Below are positions 1 through 12,897 of a DNA stretch of 64,000 nucleotides, piece after piece. Location: positions 50,098,024 through 50,162,023 of the forward strand of contig OX578285.1 of the NCBI GenBank assembly GCA_951217055.1. Reading direction: 5' to 3'. The notes beneath the pieces were generated by a model. The model did not search any database. It worked only from the letters and a program-made list of their open reading frames with translations, and was not told the origin of the DNA. The DNA comes from Gerris lacustris. Its lineage: Eukaryota > Arthropoda > Insecta > Hemiptera > Gerridae. How positions within the stretch are numbered: the stretch's first letter is position 1; each line of letters starts with the position of its first letter. The position numbers were made by a program, and so were the translations under genes.

Positions 1-294
1 TTAGGATCGAAGAAAAAAAATCACAATTACATAACTGGTATGCTTAATCATCTACAAAACCCTAAAAAGTACTTGGACGAAAGTACTTCCCTGTGATTTT
101 TTAAAAATTCATCTTTAAAATTACTGTTTTATGAAATTGAAATTGAAACTCTTATATTAAATTTAACCATTTAAGACAAAAGTTAATTTTTTTTTAATGC
201 ATAATAATTATACTAGGATATAAATTTCTACAGTAGAAGATTGTGAGAATAAAACTACTCTGAAAAAGCTATTGCAACATTGCCTTTATAACAT

Positions 295-817
295 CGATGG
301 CTAATAAGTGATACCTCGTAACTACCAAAATGGTGATTTTGAGGTTTTCATTATATTGGCCTTGGGAGGCTCGTCTTCAAGTACATCAAGTACAAGAGAT
401 CTTGTATAAGTGAAAAAAATCCTTCACATAGAAAATGGGCAGTCGTGACATCTTGTATCAGATTTGCAAACTATTTGTTATGTGATAGCTTGTAATTACA
501 CCTCGTATGTGTTTCTGGTGTATGTGTTTTGGTGAAGGTTAGTTGTGACTCCTCATAACTGAGCTGCTAATTCGTAAGTGAAACTTCCTGTGTTCACTTT
601 ATTAAATAAGTGACATAGTGAGAACTCGTAACTACATTGTTTTATGAACTGTTATAATTTGAACGTTATCAATGTTTTAGAAGGGTTACATGTTATACAA
701 ATTTATAAAACACGTAAAATACTTAGTCAGTTAAAGTAAATTTATTTATTTAAATAGTTTTTGTTCCTCCTGTAAACCTGACATTTTGAAGATACGAGGT
801 ATCACTATTAGCCATCG
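295..817. mobile_element. MITE with ~27-bp TIRs
   Basis: Left end CGATGGCTAATAAGTGATAC and right end (read inverted) CGATGGCTAATAGTGATACC match with one indel, continuing through CTCGTA. Several variants of 'GTGA.A.CTCGTAACTAC' recur inside (near 313, 610 and 540). No coding capacity. The superfamily is not assignable. Confidence 0.6.
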
Positions 818-2214
818 CATTGCTTGTTTATAAAAATAAACAAGTAAGGCGCGCCTCACGAACACGTACGTAAGTGAGGCGATAATCGCTGGTTTCTGTA
901 CGACTAAATTAAAATTATTAAGTGTAAAATTGTAATAGTTGCATATTCTTTTTTATATACAACAAGACCTTTAAATTGATGTATAACATGACATGATTAT
1001 TAACAACTTTTTTTTAGTCGCCCGCTATATTGGAAAAATTAAGTGTGAAAAATCCAAAAAGTGTTCAGTTGTCCCAAATGCCTAGCTATAGTAGTTTATG
1101 AATTGAAACATGCCAACGGACAGACAGAGCCGTTATATAAGGTTTCTTTTTGTACTTCGTATAGAAACCTAAAAAGTTTATACAAATACATTTTCCATTT
1201 TATAACTACATAAATCAATTGAGGCATACATTATCTTCACGTAATAATGTAAAATATACATCTACAGTCAATCATAAACCCTCTGCCCGGAACATGATTT
1301 GCACCCCCAAGTTTCGGAACATCGCTATTTTTTACCGACACCATAATTTTTCCACATTTTTAGGTTAAAATTTCATTAGACGTTCAGTATATGACACACA
1401 ATTAGTAGAAAACATAATTAAAGACCTTTATAGCTATCCATTTATAAAAATCATTGAAATTGTGGTAAAAATGATCATCAGAGTGCTGAAACAACGGTAA
1501 AAATTACGGGTTCTGTTATAGAACATCGGTAAATCTTACGGACAGGAAACAAATCTAACCAAATGTGAAATACCGGTAGATATAACCGACAGGCTTCTAC
1601 GATGTCGATAATTATGCCCAGAAAAAATCATGTAGCGGAGCGGCAACCGTCTCTCCTTTATGGTAACATGTCCACTGAGACTGTGTTCGGGCAAAAAGCT
1701 TCTACGTTCACTTAAAGTGCTACCGGCCAATATTTAGTATACTATAGCGGTTAAAAATACCCATGTTCCGGGTAGAGGTTAAACTTGAAATAAAAATAAA
1801 AATTTGTTCCACTCTGACGCACTGTCCTTCCACAAATAATCTTAAATTTTGATTGTGTTAGAATTTTCGGTACATGGTGCATATACCTGTAGTTTCACAA
1901 CACTAACTAAACGAGTAATAAATAGAAAAATAAATTAAAAAAATAATAACTTAAAGATAATTTAAAAATGTATTTTCATCAGACTATAACATTGTAAAAG
2001 AGGTTTGTAAATGGTACAGACAATTTATAAATAAATAAGAGGTCAATGTAGTTCAACTAAAACAAGGGATTAAGAATGCCGAGGTACTCCAATAGTTGTT
2101 GTCACTTACGATAAAACTGTAATTACAAAAGATATATGCAAAAAAAAAAAAACTTTTTGGTAAGGCCTCAAAGTACAACATTTTCCGATGAGGGCGCACC
2201 GGCCCGGATTTTCA
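818..2214. other. Non-coding AT-rich spacer
   Basis: No credible exon or RNA gene. The short open frames have no recognisable protein sequence. A 'cggacagacagagccgtt...ggtttc' stretch near 1118-1150 resembles the ends of dispersed repeats elsewhere in the window. Confidence 0.5.
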
Positions 2215-2266
2215 CAGGAGCGGACTGGCACGCCGGCCCACCGGCCTTCGGGCCAGTCCGCTCCTG
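2215..2266. repeat. GC-rich perfect hairpin, transposon-end like
   Basis: CAGGAGCGGACTGGC (2215-2229) is perfectly inverted at 2252-2266, around a GC-rich loop, in an otherwise AT-rich region. A third, near-identical inverted copy ending GCCCCTG stops at 2652. CAGGGGCGGACTGGC-type termini are typical of hAT-like elements, so 2215-2652 may be a decayed element whose left end was duplicated. No clean target duplication is visible. Confidence 0.55.
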
Positions 2267-2570
2267 GATTAAGACATTTAGATTAAAAATATCGCGGAGT
2301 GTTACTTTAAATAAGGACGGATTGAATCCTTATTATTTCACAGCTGTATAAGGTTTGGAGGAAAATAATCCTCCTCATTGTATCGAATATTGCAGGTGGT
2401 TGATAAATACCGCTATGGAACAACCCATGAAAGGCCCGATCACAATATTACCAATACACCCCCCATACGTTGACTGTGAATCTATTTTGGAACGATGAAC
2501 TATGAGTCCTGTTAGGGTTTTCATGGGTCCAGTGGTGACGATTAAGTGTGTTGAACACACCCTCACTCGC

Positions 2571-2652
2571 AGGGCCGGATTTAGGCATAGGCTTACTAAG
2601 AGTGTCTAATGGCTAAGGTTGGCGCCTTATTCATGAAGCCAGTCCGCCCCTG
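2571..2652. mobile_element. Decayed transposon termini
   Basis: CAGGGCCGGATTTAGGC begins at about 2572 and GCCAGTCCGCCCCTG ends at 2652. Both look like hAT-type ends. A related inverted end (GGCCTAAATCAGGCCCTG) occurs near 9446-9463. Confidence 0.4.
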
Positions 2653-3040
2653 CTCCGAGAACATCGGATTAAAATTAATGTAGCAAAAAGTGTGGTTAGG
2701 AGTTTGTGAGGTGATGGATAATAGATAGAACCCGAGCCGTTGTTTGTAAACAATGAGAGATAGTGGGGACTAGCCCACATCTACATCGCTCCGCTACCGC
2801 CAATTAGTGTGTTGCTACGGACGCCTTGAGCTGGAAGACGTGTCAGCTGAGAGTCCTCTCAACCTCACCGCTTCGTAACCGCCGCCCGCTGCTATCCGCA
2901 CATATATCCGCCATCCGCATCCCGCACTAAGTTACTAACTACAGGTCGCAGTCGGTACGTTTTTCTTTACATATTATTATATTTTATTGTTTTATTATGT
3001 CTGTGTGCATGTGGAAGAGAAACAAGTAGGCGCAAAAGGT

Positions 3041-3290
3041 TGAAGCTTATACGGGACCAGCAATAGGCTAATTATGACCTACCATCCAAATTTCATTAAA
3101 ATCGGACGTGTAGTTTTTAAGATATGTTGGTTCGCATAAATTGAGCGACAGACAGACACGGAACCAAAAATGTTCCCTGGTGTCTGAAGCTGTCTTGAAA
3201 TTTTTGAAATCGGAGACCTAAAACTTTTTCGTTCTTCAGAACGATCACATAGCTTTCGTTACCTTCGGTGTGATCGAAAGCAAAAAATAT
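3041..3290 (+). repeat. Dispersed repeat family A, copy 1
   Basis: About 250 bp matching 11291-11560 with substitutions and indels. Shared landmarks: GGGACCA(G/A)CAATAG, CTAATTATGACCTAC, TTTCATTAAAATC, TAGTTTTTAAG, a GACAGAC run, TTCCCTG and GTTACCTT. Non-coding. Probably the end of a longer transposon. Confidence 0.65.
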
Positions 3291-6200
3291 CAATAAATAA
3301 ACAGTAATTTATTGCCAATATAAACAAATTAATATATTACATAATATGTAATACATAATAGAACGTAACGTAATCATTTTACATAAACATTAACTAATTT
3401 AAATATGTTATTACATCTATTTGAAGATAAACCCATATTTTTATTGGAATACATGTGGTTGCCTTAGCTATGGAGCAATAGTCAAGTTGATATTAAAATT
3501 GCTAACTGGGATCCCACTTACTTTTTTATGAGGGATGCAAACATAAACTATTTTTTTGTTTTTTTATTTGCATACTGGTTTCAGTTGCTATATAGGAAGT
3601 TGTGAAGGTATTTCATAATGAATCTGGAAGAATTAATTGCATAGATAGCGTGACAGGTAATAATTAAAATGTTAAAGTCTAAAAACCGATTTAGATAATA
3701 AATGTTTCAAAAATTCTGCAGAAACAATTATAAACAAACTTTAAGTTGATTGCTGTTTTAGCTGAAAAAGTTCTAAAAAAAAGGTTCTCCAAAACGCCTA
3801 AAATACACCATTATGAACCTAATTTTCTAAAATTTTCAGGGGGAGGTCCCCCGATACCCCCTTTGGGCAGGAGGGTAAACCCCCCAAGTCCCCCCCCCCA
3901 TTTCTAGTGCTGGATCCACCCCTGTGCGGCAGGGGCGGTAAAATGTGCTTTTGCCCCCTCTAAGAAAAAACCTAGATCCGGCACTGCAATTGTCAGAGGA
4001 TCGTTTGGACCACACAGTAAAACATTTCGCAAATGATCCCTGCGCAGGTTGGAACAGTTTGAAGGACGGTACGAAACACTGTCACAAGTCGGGTTGGAAC
4101 GGCTTTTATCCATTGCGCATGCCCGTGACAATTCTACGGACGGTACACTATCACTGTCAATCCCCTCTTTATTATATCATCAGTCATGTAAGTGTCAAAG
4201 CATTTATATTTATTAGCATCATTTCATTTACTTTTCTTGTTTTTGTTTTGTACTCTTTGTAATGGAGTAAGGTTATTCAATTATTATTTGCCCGACCGTC
4301 GTACACGATGGACCGTGAATACGTTTTTTTTAGAGCTGATGAGGTGTTAAATGACCATCTCAAATTCGTGTTCCACTCTCGAACTCCTTGTGTAATTACA
4401 ATTGGAATAATTAATTCTAAATTTAACGAGATCAAAGGTGGTTTGGTGAAATTTCAGATGTGGACGTTACGGCGGGATTTGCTCCGGTGTCGGATTCGGA
4501 TGGTTTGCTCGTGCATCGGCGGGGTTTCTCTTTCCTTTGATCTCGGCTCAAAAGCTGACCGAGGGTTTTCACGTTCGGCAAAGGGGAAACTCAAAACTTA
4601 ATCCAAGTTTTCCCAACTGCTCCTCGAATTTGATGGCTTCTGTAACTATCTAGTGGACTGCCTGAATTGAAAGGGGGTAATACATTGACGTAACGTGAAC
4701 TTGATTTCAATGCTTATTATCTTTGGAGGACTATTCCACGTGATAAACAGCAAGGTTTCATTTAACTGTATTGCTGTACTCTTAAAATCGGCATTATAAT
4801 TAACTCTTTCATGTTTTCTAATATAATTTAAGCATACACAACTGGGTAAAAGAAAACAAAATAAGGGGTACACTGCCAAAATCACTAAATAATATTTAAA
4901 TTTGAAGGTAGAAATAAGATAAAATGTATCTAGTACTTAGTACCTACACTAAAATATTATTTTTGCATAACAAAAGTACAGTTGTACATGATTTAAGCGA
5001 TGTTTAAGCGAAGTTTAAGCGATATTATTGCTTACATACACAATTTTTTTTACACAAAAATACATATTTTGAATCCAATGGTGTAAAGCCATCGAAATTA
5101 TAAAATAAAATTGTTGCGTCATCACATTACTTCCTTTCAATGCACGCTCGTTTAAAAAGGAAAGAAAAATAATTTAACACTTTTGCAAATTAATAATTAT
5201 GGAATTGTAGTAAGTAGGTACCTAAATATATATTTTTATATATTGTGTATATATTTATAGTAATAAATTAAATAATACTTTACTTTTTTTGTTTTATTGA
5301 TTATTATGTAGGTATGGTGGGTTAGGGAGAGAGGATACGAAGAAGGTGTGTAGAAGCTACCTCCTGTATATTGCTAGCTCCCGGATACAGTATCGAGCTT
5401 GTTGACGCCACCTTTCCTACTGTGGCAAACCGAATTACTCCTCTCCTGAGTTAAGTTACTTCCTCAAATATCCTGTACCCCTGTTGGGCGGCAAGGCCCA
5501 AGTCAGCCGACAAGCACCCACTGTTATTTTCACTATTTAAATTTTGTCGCTTAACTTTGGAAGACAAAAATAAAAGAAGTTTTACAGTATCGATTTCATT
5601 TCGGTTCTACGTTACAACATGCTTTCTTGGGTGGTTTTCGAGGATGGTTGGTGAAAGTTGGGGGTTTGCTACAGTTCAAACTTTTGCTCCGTGAGATGAC
5701 TCCCCTGCATTCTATTGGCACAATTCCGAACTAAAATTAATCGTTCCTTTTACTAAACATTTTTGACCTGTTTGATGAGACATAGATGGTATTGCGCGAA
5801 AAAGGCTTAAGTGCATTTTAGTGTAATTTACAATAGAGTAAACAAAATTTTGAATACAATATTTCCTAAATGAATCCATTTTTATTTCTAATTCATAGTG
5901 TGAACTTATCTTTTAATATTCTGAGATTATATTTAGAAAAACTTTCATTCTTTCTGAAAAAAATAAAATAATAGGGAATCATGCTAGGTATTAGTGGCTG
6001 TTTCCTATCATCATGTAGGCCTAGGCCTAGCAATCAAATGAAATGCCTAAATAGTTTTGTTTCGTAAGCCTTCTAGGAATAGAATCAGGACTATATTACA
6101 CTATTCATCATTCGTTCCATTACTAAGAATATAATACTCCCCAAATCGTAATTTAGAGTTTATTTATATATTTAAAAATAACCAATAGAAACTAACTAAT

Positions 6201-6600
6201 GTAGTAATAAATAACAATGCTTAAAAAATGGTATTTATAGTATAATAAATGAGAAAATAAAAGTAGACAAAACCAATTAGACTGGGAAGTCATTGAACAA
6301 TTATCAACCATGATGGTGCATTAATTTAATTACCAGTCTCTTCTCTCAATACGGCAGTTGCACCAGTAAATATTTAATAACTCTAGTTCTAGGAAAAATT
6401 AATAAAAATAATAAATATTTGATTTAAAGAGAATTAGTGTGTAATTTAAGCTCCCCAATCAGAAATTAAATCGGTCAACAATTGCGGATGCCGGATGCCG
6501 TAAGATCTCAAAGTCACAATTTTTTAAACAAATATCAAATTTAGCACTATTTAAGGTAGAACCGATGGAGGTACGACAAAATGTCATAGGACCAAAGTTG
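3291..6600. other. Non-coding spacer with GC-rich transposon ends at ~3840-3990
   Basis: No supported gene. Around 3840-3990 lie G- and C-rich blocks with two facing ends, TAGTGCTGGATCCACCCCTG and CTAGATCCGGCACTG, which look like decayed hAT-type termini. A 97-codon open frame at 4308-4601 has no recognisable domain. The stretch 5312-5520 is GC-richer and may be old retroelement sequence, but I cannot name it. Confidence 0.45.
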
Positions 6601-6613
6601 TAGATCTTTTATA

Positions 6614-6757
6614 CCGCATTTACACATTCGCGCTCGTGCCTCGCCTCGTGGTTCGCCGGCACTCGTAATCAAATTTTTCCACTCGTCCCCACAACGCGAA
6701 TGGCCGTTTACACATTCGCGCTCGCTACTCACTTCGTGGTCGCCGGCATTCGCTAGT
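6614..6757. repeat. Imperfect two-copy tandem repeat, ~93-bp period
   Basis: A GC-rich unit, TTTACACATTCGCGCTCG followed by CGTGG, CGCCGGCA and TTCG, occurs at about 6614 and again at about 6707. It is non-coding. 'TTTACAC' starts recall transposon ends, but no partner was found. Confidence 0.5.
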
Positions 6758-6871
6758 TGTTCAACTACTAATGCAATCAATGGCAATTAGTACACACAAT
6801 AAAAACACACTGGTGGATTAAGTTAAATGAAAATGAAAATAGAAGTTTATATAAAGTTTTACACTGTTACA

Positions 6872-6968
6872 TACAGTCACTAATTTTTTTTACCTTAATA
6901 TTTAATGCTAAGAATTGATGTAAATATTTTGTATCTACTAATTATTTATTTTTATTATAATCCGGTGC
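6872..6968 (+). repeat. 97-bp direct repeat, copy 1
   Basis: Nearly identical to 7536-7632, from ATACAGTCACTAATTTTTTT to TATAATCCGGTGC. The pair brackets a MITE at 7086-7378. Too AT-rich to be an obvious LTR. It may be a duplication around an insertion. Confidence 0.75.
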
Positions 6969-7085
6969 ATTTTTTTGGCTTTATGGTAATATTGTCCAAG
7001 AAATTAGAGTTGTAGGTTTCAGTAGGCACAAACATTACGGTCGACAGGTGCGAAGAAGGGGTAGATGTCAAAGTGGGAAATCAGC

Positions 7086-7378
7086 CCAAGGATCTTAAAT
7101 AAAGGGGATAGAGGGTTGAGGCAAAAAAGTGACCCCATGAAGATATGTAAAATGTTAGCTCCAATGGGACAAATTACCTTCCTCTTGGTTATAGGTTACC
7201 AAGAATTTGTTTATAGTTGTCAGGTTATAACCTGTTAAAAAAGGTAATTTGTCCCAGTTCAAAGGTCGTGGAGCATGCGCAGTATGATTTTTTCTCCAAT
7301 TTCTCTTACCTTCATGGGGTCACTTTTTTGCCTTAAACCCCTTCTTAACATTACATCCGCTTTATATAAGATCCTTGG
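7086..7378. mobile_element. Palindromic MITE (TIR CCAAGGATCTTA)
   Basis: CCAAGGATCTTAAATAAAG at the left is inverted at the right as CTTTATATAAGATCCTTGG. The inner arms also pair: GGCAAAAAAGTGACCCCATG and its inverse, then GGGACAAATTACCTT and its inverse. The element is therefore close to a full foldback, and it is non-coding. Confidence 0.75.
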
Positions 7379-7535
7379 ATCAGCCACGCCCTCATCTGTC
7401 AACGCCCAGCTGATCGAGAAGAAACTCCCCTACTCTAGTTAGGTACCGATGTATTGTTTATACTACGGCCTGAGCGGTAATCTGTAGTCCATACAAACAA
7501 TATTTCCACTTCAGGCTCTGATTAAAATGACATCA

Positions 7536-7632
7536 ATACAGTCACTAATTTTTTTACCTTAATATTTAATGCTAAGAATTGATGTAAATATTTTGTATCT
7601 ACTAATTATTTATTTTTATTATAATCCGGTGC
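7536..7632 (+). repeat. 97-bp direct repeat, copy 2
   Basis: Second copy of the 6872-6968 sequence, ending directly at an 18-base poly-C tract (7632-7649). Confidence 0.75.
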
Positions 7633-7879
7633 CCCCCCCCCCCCCCCCTGATTACCAGAAAAATTAATGTCCCTGCCTAAGAAATCCACACGGAACCATA
7701 AAATGGTGCATCCTGTCCACACCATGTCCGCACTGCTCGTAGCCTCCGTACACCATGCACGATACACTAACCCACGCAACGCCCTTGGAACTTGCAGTGT
7801 ACGATTCCTCATAGAACGGGTTCAAGATAACCACCGTGCAACAGCGTATCAATGGCAAGTGCACATCATGGCATTGTGA

Positions 7880-8260
7880 TTGTGACAGCTATGGCATGCC
7901 CCGTAGAGTATATAAAAAAGGGTTGGTTTCATGGCCCTGGAGTCAGAGAGTCTGACAGAGACAGTGCGAGACAGTGTCGTAGAAATGGAGTGCTAAGTAA
8001 CATAGTATGAAGGGAGTATGTTCATAGTTTTGTAACAGATTTTAAAAGTGTGTAGATTTTAAAAGTTTCCGAGGCTGTGTGCATAAAGATTTCAGTTTAC
8101 TACTACGATGTGGATTACAGCACTAGATTGACCCAGTGGATTAAATTATGAGATTAACAAGTAGATTACGACGGACTGTATAGAACTGCTATTTTGGGAC
8201 TTGACCACGGTGGAGTAGAACCCCTCAGGTTCCCCCTCTATTTTAAATTTTCTTGGTTGT
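7880..8260 (+). promoter_or_regulatory. Possible solo LTR / promoter-like segment
   Basis: A TATA-like box (GTATATAAAAAAG near 7908) is followed about 30 bases later by initiator-like TCAGAGAGTC and a string of GACAGAGACAG motifs, an arrangement seen in insect LTR promoters. No second LTR, primer-binding site or gag/pol was found, so this is a weak call. Confidence 0.25.
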
Positions 8261-8641
8261 TAATAATTTTTCTTACTAAATGTATATATTATTCTAGTCA
8301 GTAAATTAGAACCATACCCCTAGTTTTAAGGATTTTATGCTTAAACCCACCCAGAGAGGTGTCAAATGCAATGAGCTTGTGTAGGGTCATTCCCTATTGC
8401 TTTGTTTGTAACGAGTTGCGATTAAGGAAATTACGTTACTTAGTTAAATGCAAAGAGAGAGCTTGGGGAGGAGATGACAGACGTCAATTAAAATCATATT
8501 ATTTCTAGTATATTATATATTATTCTGGCAAAGATGACTCACGTCCTGGACCTGGAATTTCAAGTTTGTTTTTGATAAATGAGTAATACCCTTTCCTTTG
8601 TCTGTAACCTCTTACAGTAACCTGAAATTGACACAAAATTA

Positions 8642-9767
8642 GGTTTGTTCCAACCACTCTTCAAACTGGTTTGGAACTGTACGACGCATGCGCATTTGGA
8701 AAAAAGAGTTCCAACGAGCCCAAACTCAAACTCTGACTGACTCCGACTGTTAATCGGCTGTTCCAACCACGCTCTGATTGAATCACGGATTAGTTTGGAA
8801 CCAGTCAGAGCAGTCAGCGATCGGCGGCAGGGACTAGTAGTTTGGGATTGAGTTTGGGTGAACAGAAACGTAATCTTCCGCTCCGCTTCATTGTTTTTGT
8901 TTTGATTTCGCTCGCCTATTATAATTATTCTCCTTTCTTGCGAATCAACTGTTCTTTTTAAAATGTTTTTGTACGAATGCGACGATGAATTTTTGTGCAT
9001 ATAATTGGCGTTTTCTAGATATTTCTGAAAAAAATAAAAATTGGACCTATTTTCCAAGATGGACTTTTGATACTTATTCCATTTTCAAACAAATATCGAA
9101 AGAATCCGATTTATTTCCGCAATATTTCTTTCGTTAACTGGACTAAGATTAATATTTGTTTTTTTAAAACAAAAGAGCATTTAGGATTATATCAATAAAA
9201 ATATGAATACGAGTGTGCCGTGAGTCTACTAAAACTGGCTCACATCAGTAAGCCCGAAAATTGTGAATTGCGTAAATCAAAATGAAATCGTGAATTCATG
9301 TATTAAATAAACATTTCTAAAATGTGTGCATGTATTTTCGTCATATCCTCTATGAGTATGTAGGTTTTACTTCCAACTTTCGAGCTTAATTAGCATTAGA
9401 AAATTTTTGTGGTGTGGCGCCCCCTTGTTGTGCGAGCCCCTAGGCGGCCTAAATCAGGCCCTGGTTTAAGCGACTGGCACTTATCTACATCAACTATTGA
9501 CTTATCCATCATCCATATCTTTAATAATAATAAGTTAAGGTATTTTCGATAGCACAGAAACGCAAAATCACATAAACGATCAACTCAAAAAGTTGTTCTG
9601 ATAACAGTGCTAAAACCTACCACGGTAAACAGTTTGGTTCGAGAAAGGAGCGTTCCAACAAAAACGAAATCACAAATCAATTCCCAACGGTCAGTGATCG
9701 CGCATGCGCATTACGTCAATCACGGACTAATCCGAAACTGATTCGGAACTGGTGGTTGGAACAAACC
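8642..9767. mobile_element. 1.1-kb non-autonomous TIR transposon, TA target
   Basis: Ends GGTTTGTTCCAACCAC and GTGGTTGGAACAAACC are perfect inverted repeats, each flanked by TA (8640-8641 and 9768-9769). A diverged subterminal version of the terminus (GTTCCAACCACGCTCTGATT) recurs at about 8760, and a GCATGCGCA block sits near both ends. The 165-codon minus-strand frame (9057-8560) runs out through the left terminus, so it is not credible. Tc1/mariner-like by target site only. Confidence 0.75.
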
Positions 9768-10202
9768 TATAGTCAACCTAGTAACAATACAGAAAATACA
9801 ACAAATAGAAGTGCATAGAGTAAGTATTTGGCCAGGGATTATGTTCCTAAAAACGTTTGTTTTGCAAACTTGACAAAATGAGAATACAAGCATTCTTTAG
9901 AAGAGCATATTGCAGAATATTGCTTATAGTAATTACCTGCTAGCCAGGGATTGTAGTTCCTGAAAAACCCTGCGATATTGTTCCTGTATTTTAGGCTCCA
10001 CCTTTCTAAAAAAGACAGTTTCTAGAAACAACTTTTGGTCCCTTAAAATGTTTAAGTCCAAAAAAAATTTCAACAATTAAAAGGAGGGGGTAAAGTAAAA
10101 ATAAAATAATAATAATGAGAATAAGGTGGTTAACACTATGTTAGTTTTACTGTCGTTTAATTAAGTTCAATAGAAATTAACGTGTTATCAGAAGTAAGTC
10201 TA

Positions 10203-10475
10203 CAGTCTTCGCACAACTAGAATCGACGCGTTGACAGCGCGGGAAAAACTAGCAAAAGGGGGGACGAGCCAATGAGAGCTTGAGATTTTCCCGGACAAAA
10301 GGTCGGGCCAACTAGGCAAAGATAAATGTCTCTAGTGGAGGGGAGAGGCCCTCTGGATAACAGTATAAGAAGGCTTCGTAGTGGCTTTATTTTTTCCCCC
10401 AGAGAGGTTGGCCAATCTGTGTGTCACTCAATTTCCCGCGCTGTCAACGCGTCGATTCTAGTTGTGCGAAGACTG
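10203..10475. mobile_element. MITE with perfect 44-bp TIRs, TA target
   Basis: Arms 10203-10246 and 10432-10475 are exact inverses, beginning CAGTCTTCGCACAACTAGAA, and are flanked by TA on both sides. Internal sequence is non-coding. A decayed relative lies at 57543-57670. Confidence 0.85.
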
Positions 10476-10479
10476 TAAA

Positions 10480-11290
10480 CAAGATATCGTAGTTCTAAGA
10501 TTAGAAAAGAGATGGCGCCACTGTCTCATATAATAGTTCCTAATTTAACAGCCAGATATCACTACCATCCAGAGGCTACACTAAAGCCTTTCAGGGTCTC
10601 AAACAAGTCCTTGACTATGTTTTGTTTTCTAAAAAATGAATACACATTCTAGATGGACTAAGGAAAAGTAAATTGTGAGATAGTTTTCAATGGTTTTTAT
10701 AACACATTTGAGATGTCTGCTTAGGGATGCTAGATTTCCAAAAGTGAAAACAGATAGTTGGGCAATGGCACCCTTACCCACTGGTGGATTTAATGTTAAA
10801 AGTCCAGTTGTTTTTCTATATATTATTATTATATCTATCTCGAACGTGGTTCTTCTTAAAACAATGTGGAAGGGATACTGCCCGTAGCGCCCCTAGCGGT
10901 AACGTTTAGCCCTAGCGGCCAAAGGAAGAATCTGTCAGAGTGTGTAGGAGAGTGCAGCTATTACCTACCCGCTCATGTGTGTGTTACGCCGCCCTCGACC
11001 CTGTACTACCATCAGGTATTCTCCACTTTTATTATTAGAAGACCACATTATAAATATATATATATGTTATTACCTATATACAGTCCACCGCTAAATTACC
11101 CCTTATTTGTGGAATGGTGTGATATGACCGTGGCGCCAAACTGGCCCCAAACACCCCACCAAAAAAATTATAACTAATTAAAATAAATAAATAACAAAAA
11201 AAAATCTCCGCATCCAAGTAACAAATGTGTAGAACGTATTTGTTACAAAATGTTAAACTTAATACAGTACGATATTTTACGTAATGGAAG
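10480..11290. other. Non-coding spacer
   Basis: Short open frames (for example 10690-10887 and 10866-11177) lack recognisable domains or exon signals. No RNA gene seen. Confidence 0.45.
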
Positions 11291-11560
11291 TTGAAACTTA
11301 CATGGGACCAACAATAGACTAATTATGACCTACAAGCCACATTTCATTAAAATCAAACAGGTAGTTTTTAAGGTAAGTCAGTAGCAAAAATGATGGACAG
11401 ACCGACAAGGGACCAAAAATTTTCCCTGATGAAGCTGATTTCTGTCTTGGAATTTTATAATTTGCCTCTTTTTGAATGTTCATTATGTGGAGCGAAAATT
11501 TATCAAATAGCTCCCGTTACCTTTGGTAAGCTCAGAAGCAAAAAGGGGATTTTTAATATT
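11291..11560 (+). repeat. Dispersed repeat family A, copy 2
   Basis: Matches 3041-3290 along its length. The open frame crossing it (11390-11596) comes from repeat sequence and is not a gene. Confidence 0.65.
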
Positions 11561-11763
11561 TTCGTTTTATATATCTATACTGCGGTGTATCCTTAGTGGT
11601 GTAATTATTAAACTTATGTTTTCATGTTTATATTTTAATTGTATTAAGTTAATAAATTAATTAGATAAATATGGAGTTTGAAATATTTAAATTGAAATGT
11701 CATGTGAGTAGTTAGAGTGATGGATTTAAGAAAGCATAGTATTGCGCAATAGCGTGCAACTAT

Positions 11764-11777
11764 TGATGACGTCATCA
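11764..11777. other. 14-bp perfect palindrome TGATGACGTCATCA
   Basis: Contains a full TGACGTCA CRE-type site, followed ~15 bases later by TATATATAG. It could be a bZIP binding site, but no gene start was found beside it. Confidence 0.3.
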
Positions 11778-12380
11778 AGCAAGTATATATAGTTATTTAC
11801 GCACCAAGGGAGGAAACAACTATATACCAAGGGAGGAGGTGCTATGAATTTTTGCTCCCGTGGTACGTACAAGATTTTTCCTCTAGAAGGGAGAAAATCA
11901 ACACAAATAAAACCTATGATTTCGATTTATCTATTTATTTAGGTATTAATAACTAAATTTACAAATTTTTGTTCCTTTAATTTTAAAAATGACTTTTAAA
12001 AGCAAAAGAAAAAGTTTTATAACATCTTGTAGTAAAAAAATAATATGAATTAAATGTGCAATTCATCAATTCCAACTATGTTTTATTTCATTTCGATAAT
12101 GACTTTCTATAACTATGTAACTATATAATAATAATAATAATAATTCAAATGTTTTAATAATACTACAAAATGACTAAATGAATAATATTTAATTTATTTG
12201 TGTTTAACCCTAAAATACGAGAAATCAAAAACATAAATATAACCTGATTAGACGTAACCTACCTCTTTTGTATAACTCTTGTTTAAACTCAATTATGAAG
12301 TCATAAGACATTTTAAAATGATGATAAAAATTAAAGCATCACGGCAAAAAGTACGTGTTATTTAAACTCTCTAATATTTC

Positions 12381-12897
12381 ACTTCATTGGTTGAGACACT
12401 TAAAGGAAATAATAATTTAAAAAGATTTAACTCATCTTCAAACTGAATATATTTCGCCCTCTCTCAAACCATAAACAAGATTCCAGAGAACTGAACAAAT
12501 ATTACAGTGCCAATTTAAGATTTTCAAATTAAAAATTATTCCCGCCAAACTCGCTGGGTAATCATATGATTGAATTGTAACATATGATCTATATTTTACC
12601 TTCCCAGTGGGTTACCGTTAATTTACTTTATTCTTGTATGTTCGAAAACGTTTTTATGGCTATGCTAGTTTTATTCCATTACTATTGACTGATTTCATCT
12701 TATTTAATTATTATCAATTGACGAAGGAATAGATATGTTCCTAATATATCTTATTTGATTGTTCAAGACGTGAAAAGTTTTTGTATTCTCGCCAGTGTAA
12801 TGAATATGCCTTGAGAGAGGGCGAAATATATTCAGTTTGAAGATGAGTTAAATCTTTTTAAATTATTATTTCCTTTAAGTGTCTCAACCAATGAAGT
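12381..12897. mobile_element. MITE with perfect 87-bp TIRs
   Basis: Arms 12381-12467 and 12811-12897 are exact inverses, starting ACTTCATTGGTTGAGACACT and ending in the ..CGCCCTCTCTCAA block. The 343-bp core is non-coding. Identical arms suggest recent insertion or arm conversion. Confidence 0.85.

Noticed and set aside
4308..4601. 97-codon plus-strand open frame
   Set aside because: No recognised domain, no exon context, and it borders transposon-like ends. Not enough to call a gene.
7667..7879. 70-codon open frame beside the possible LTR
   Set aside because: No match to gag, pol or any family that I recognise, and the two opposing minus-strand frames over the same bases are equally long.
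8560..9057. 165-codon minus-strand open frame
   Set aside because: It crosses the left terminus of the TIR element at 8642, has no recognisable domain, and is rich in low-complexity stretches.
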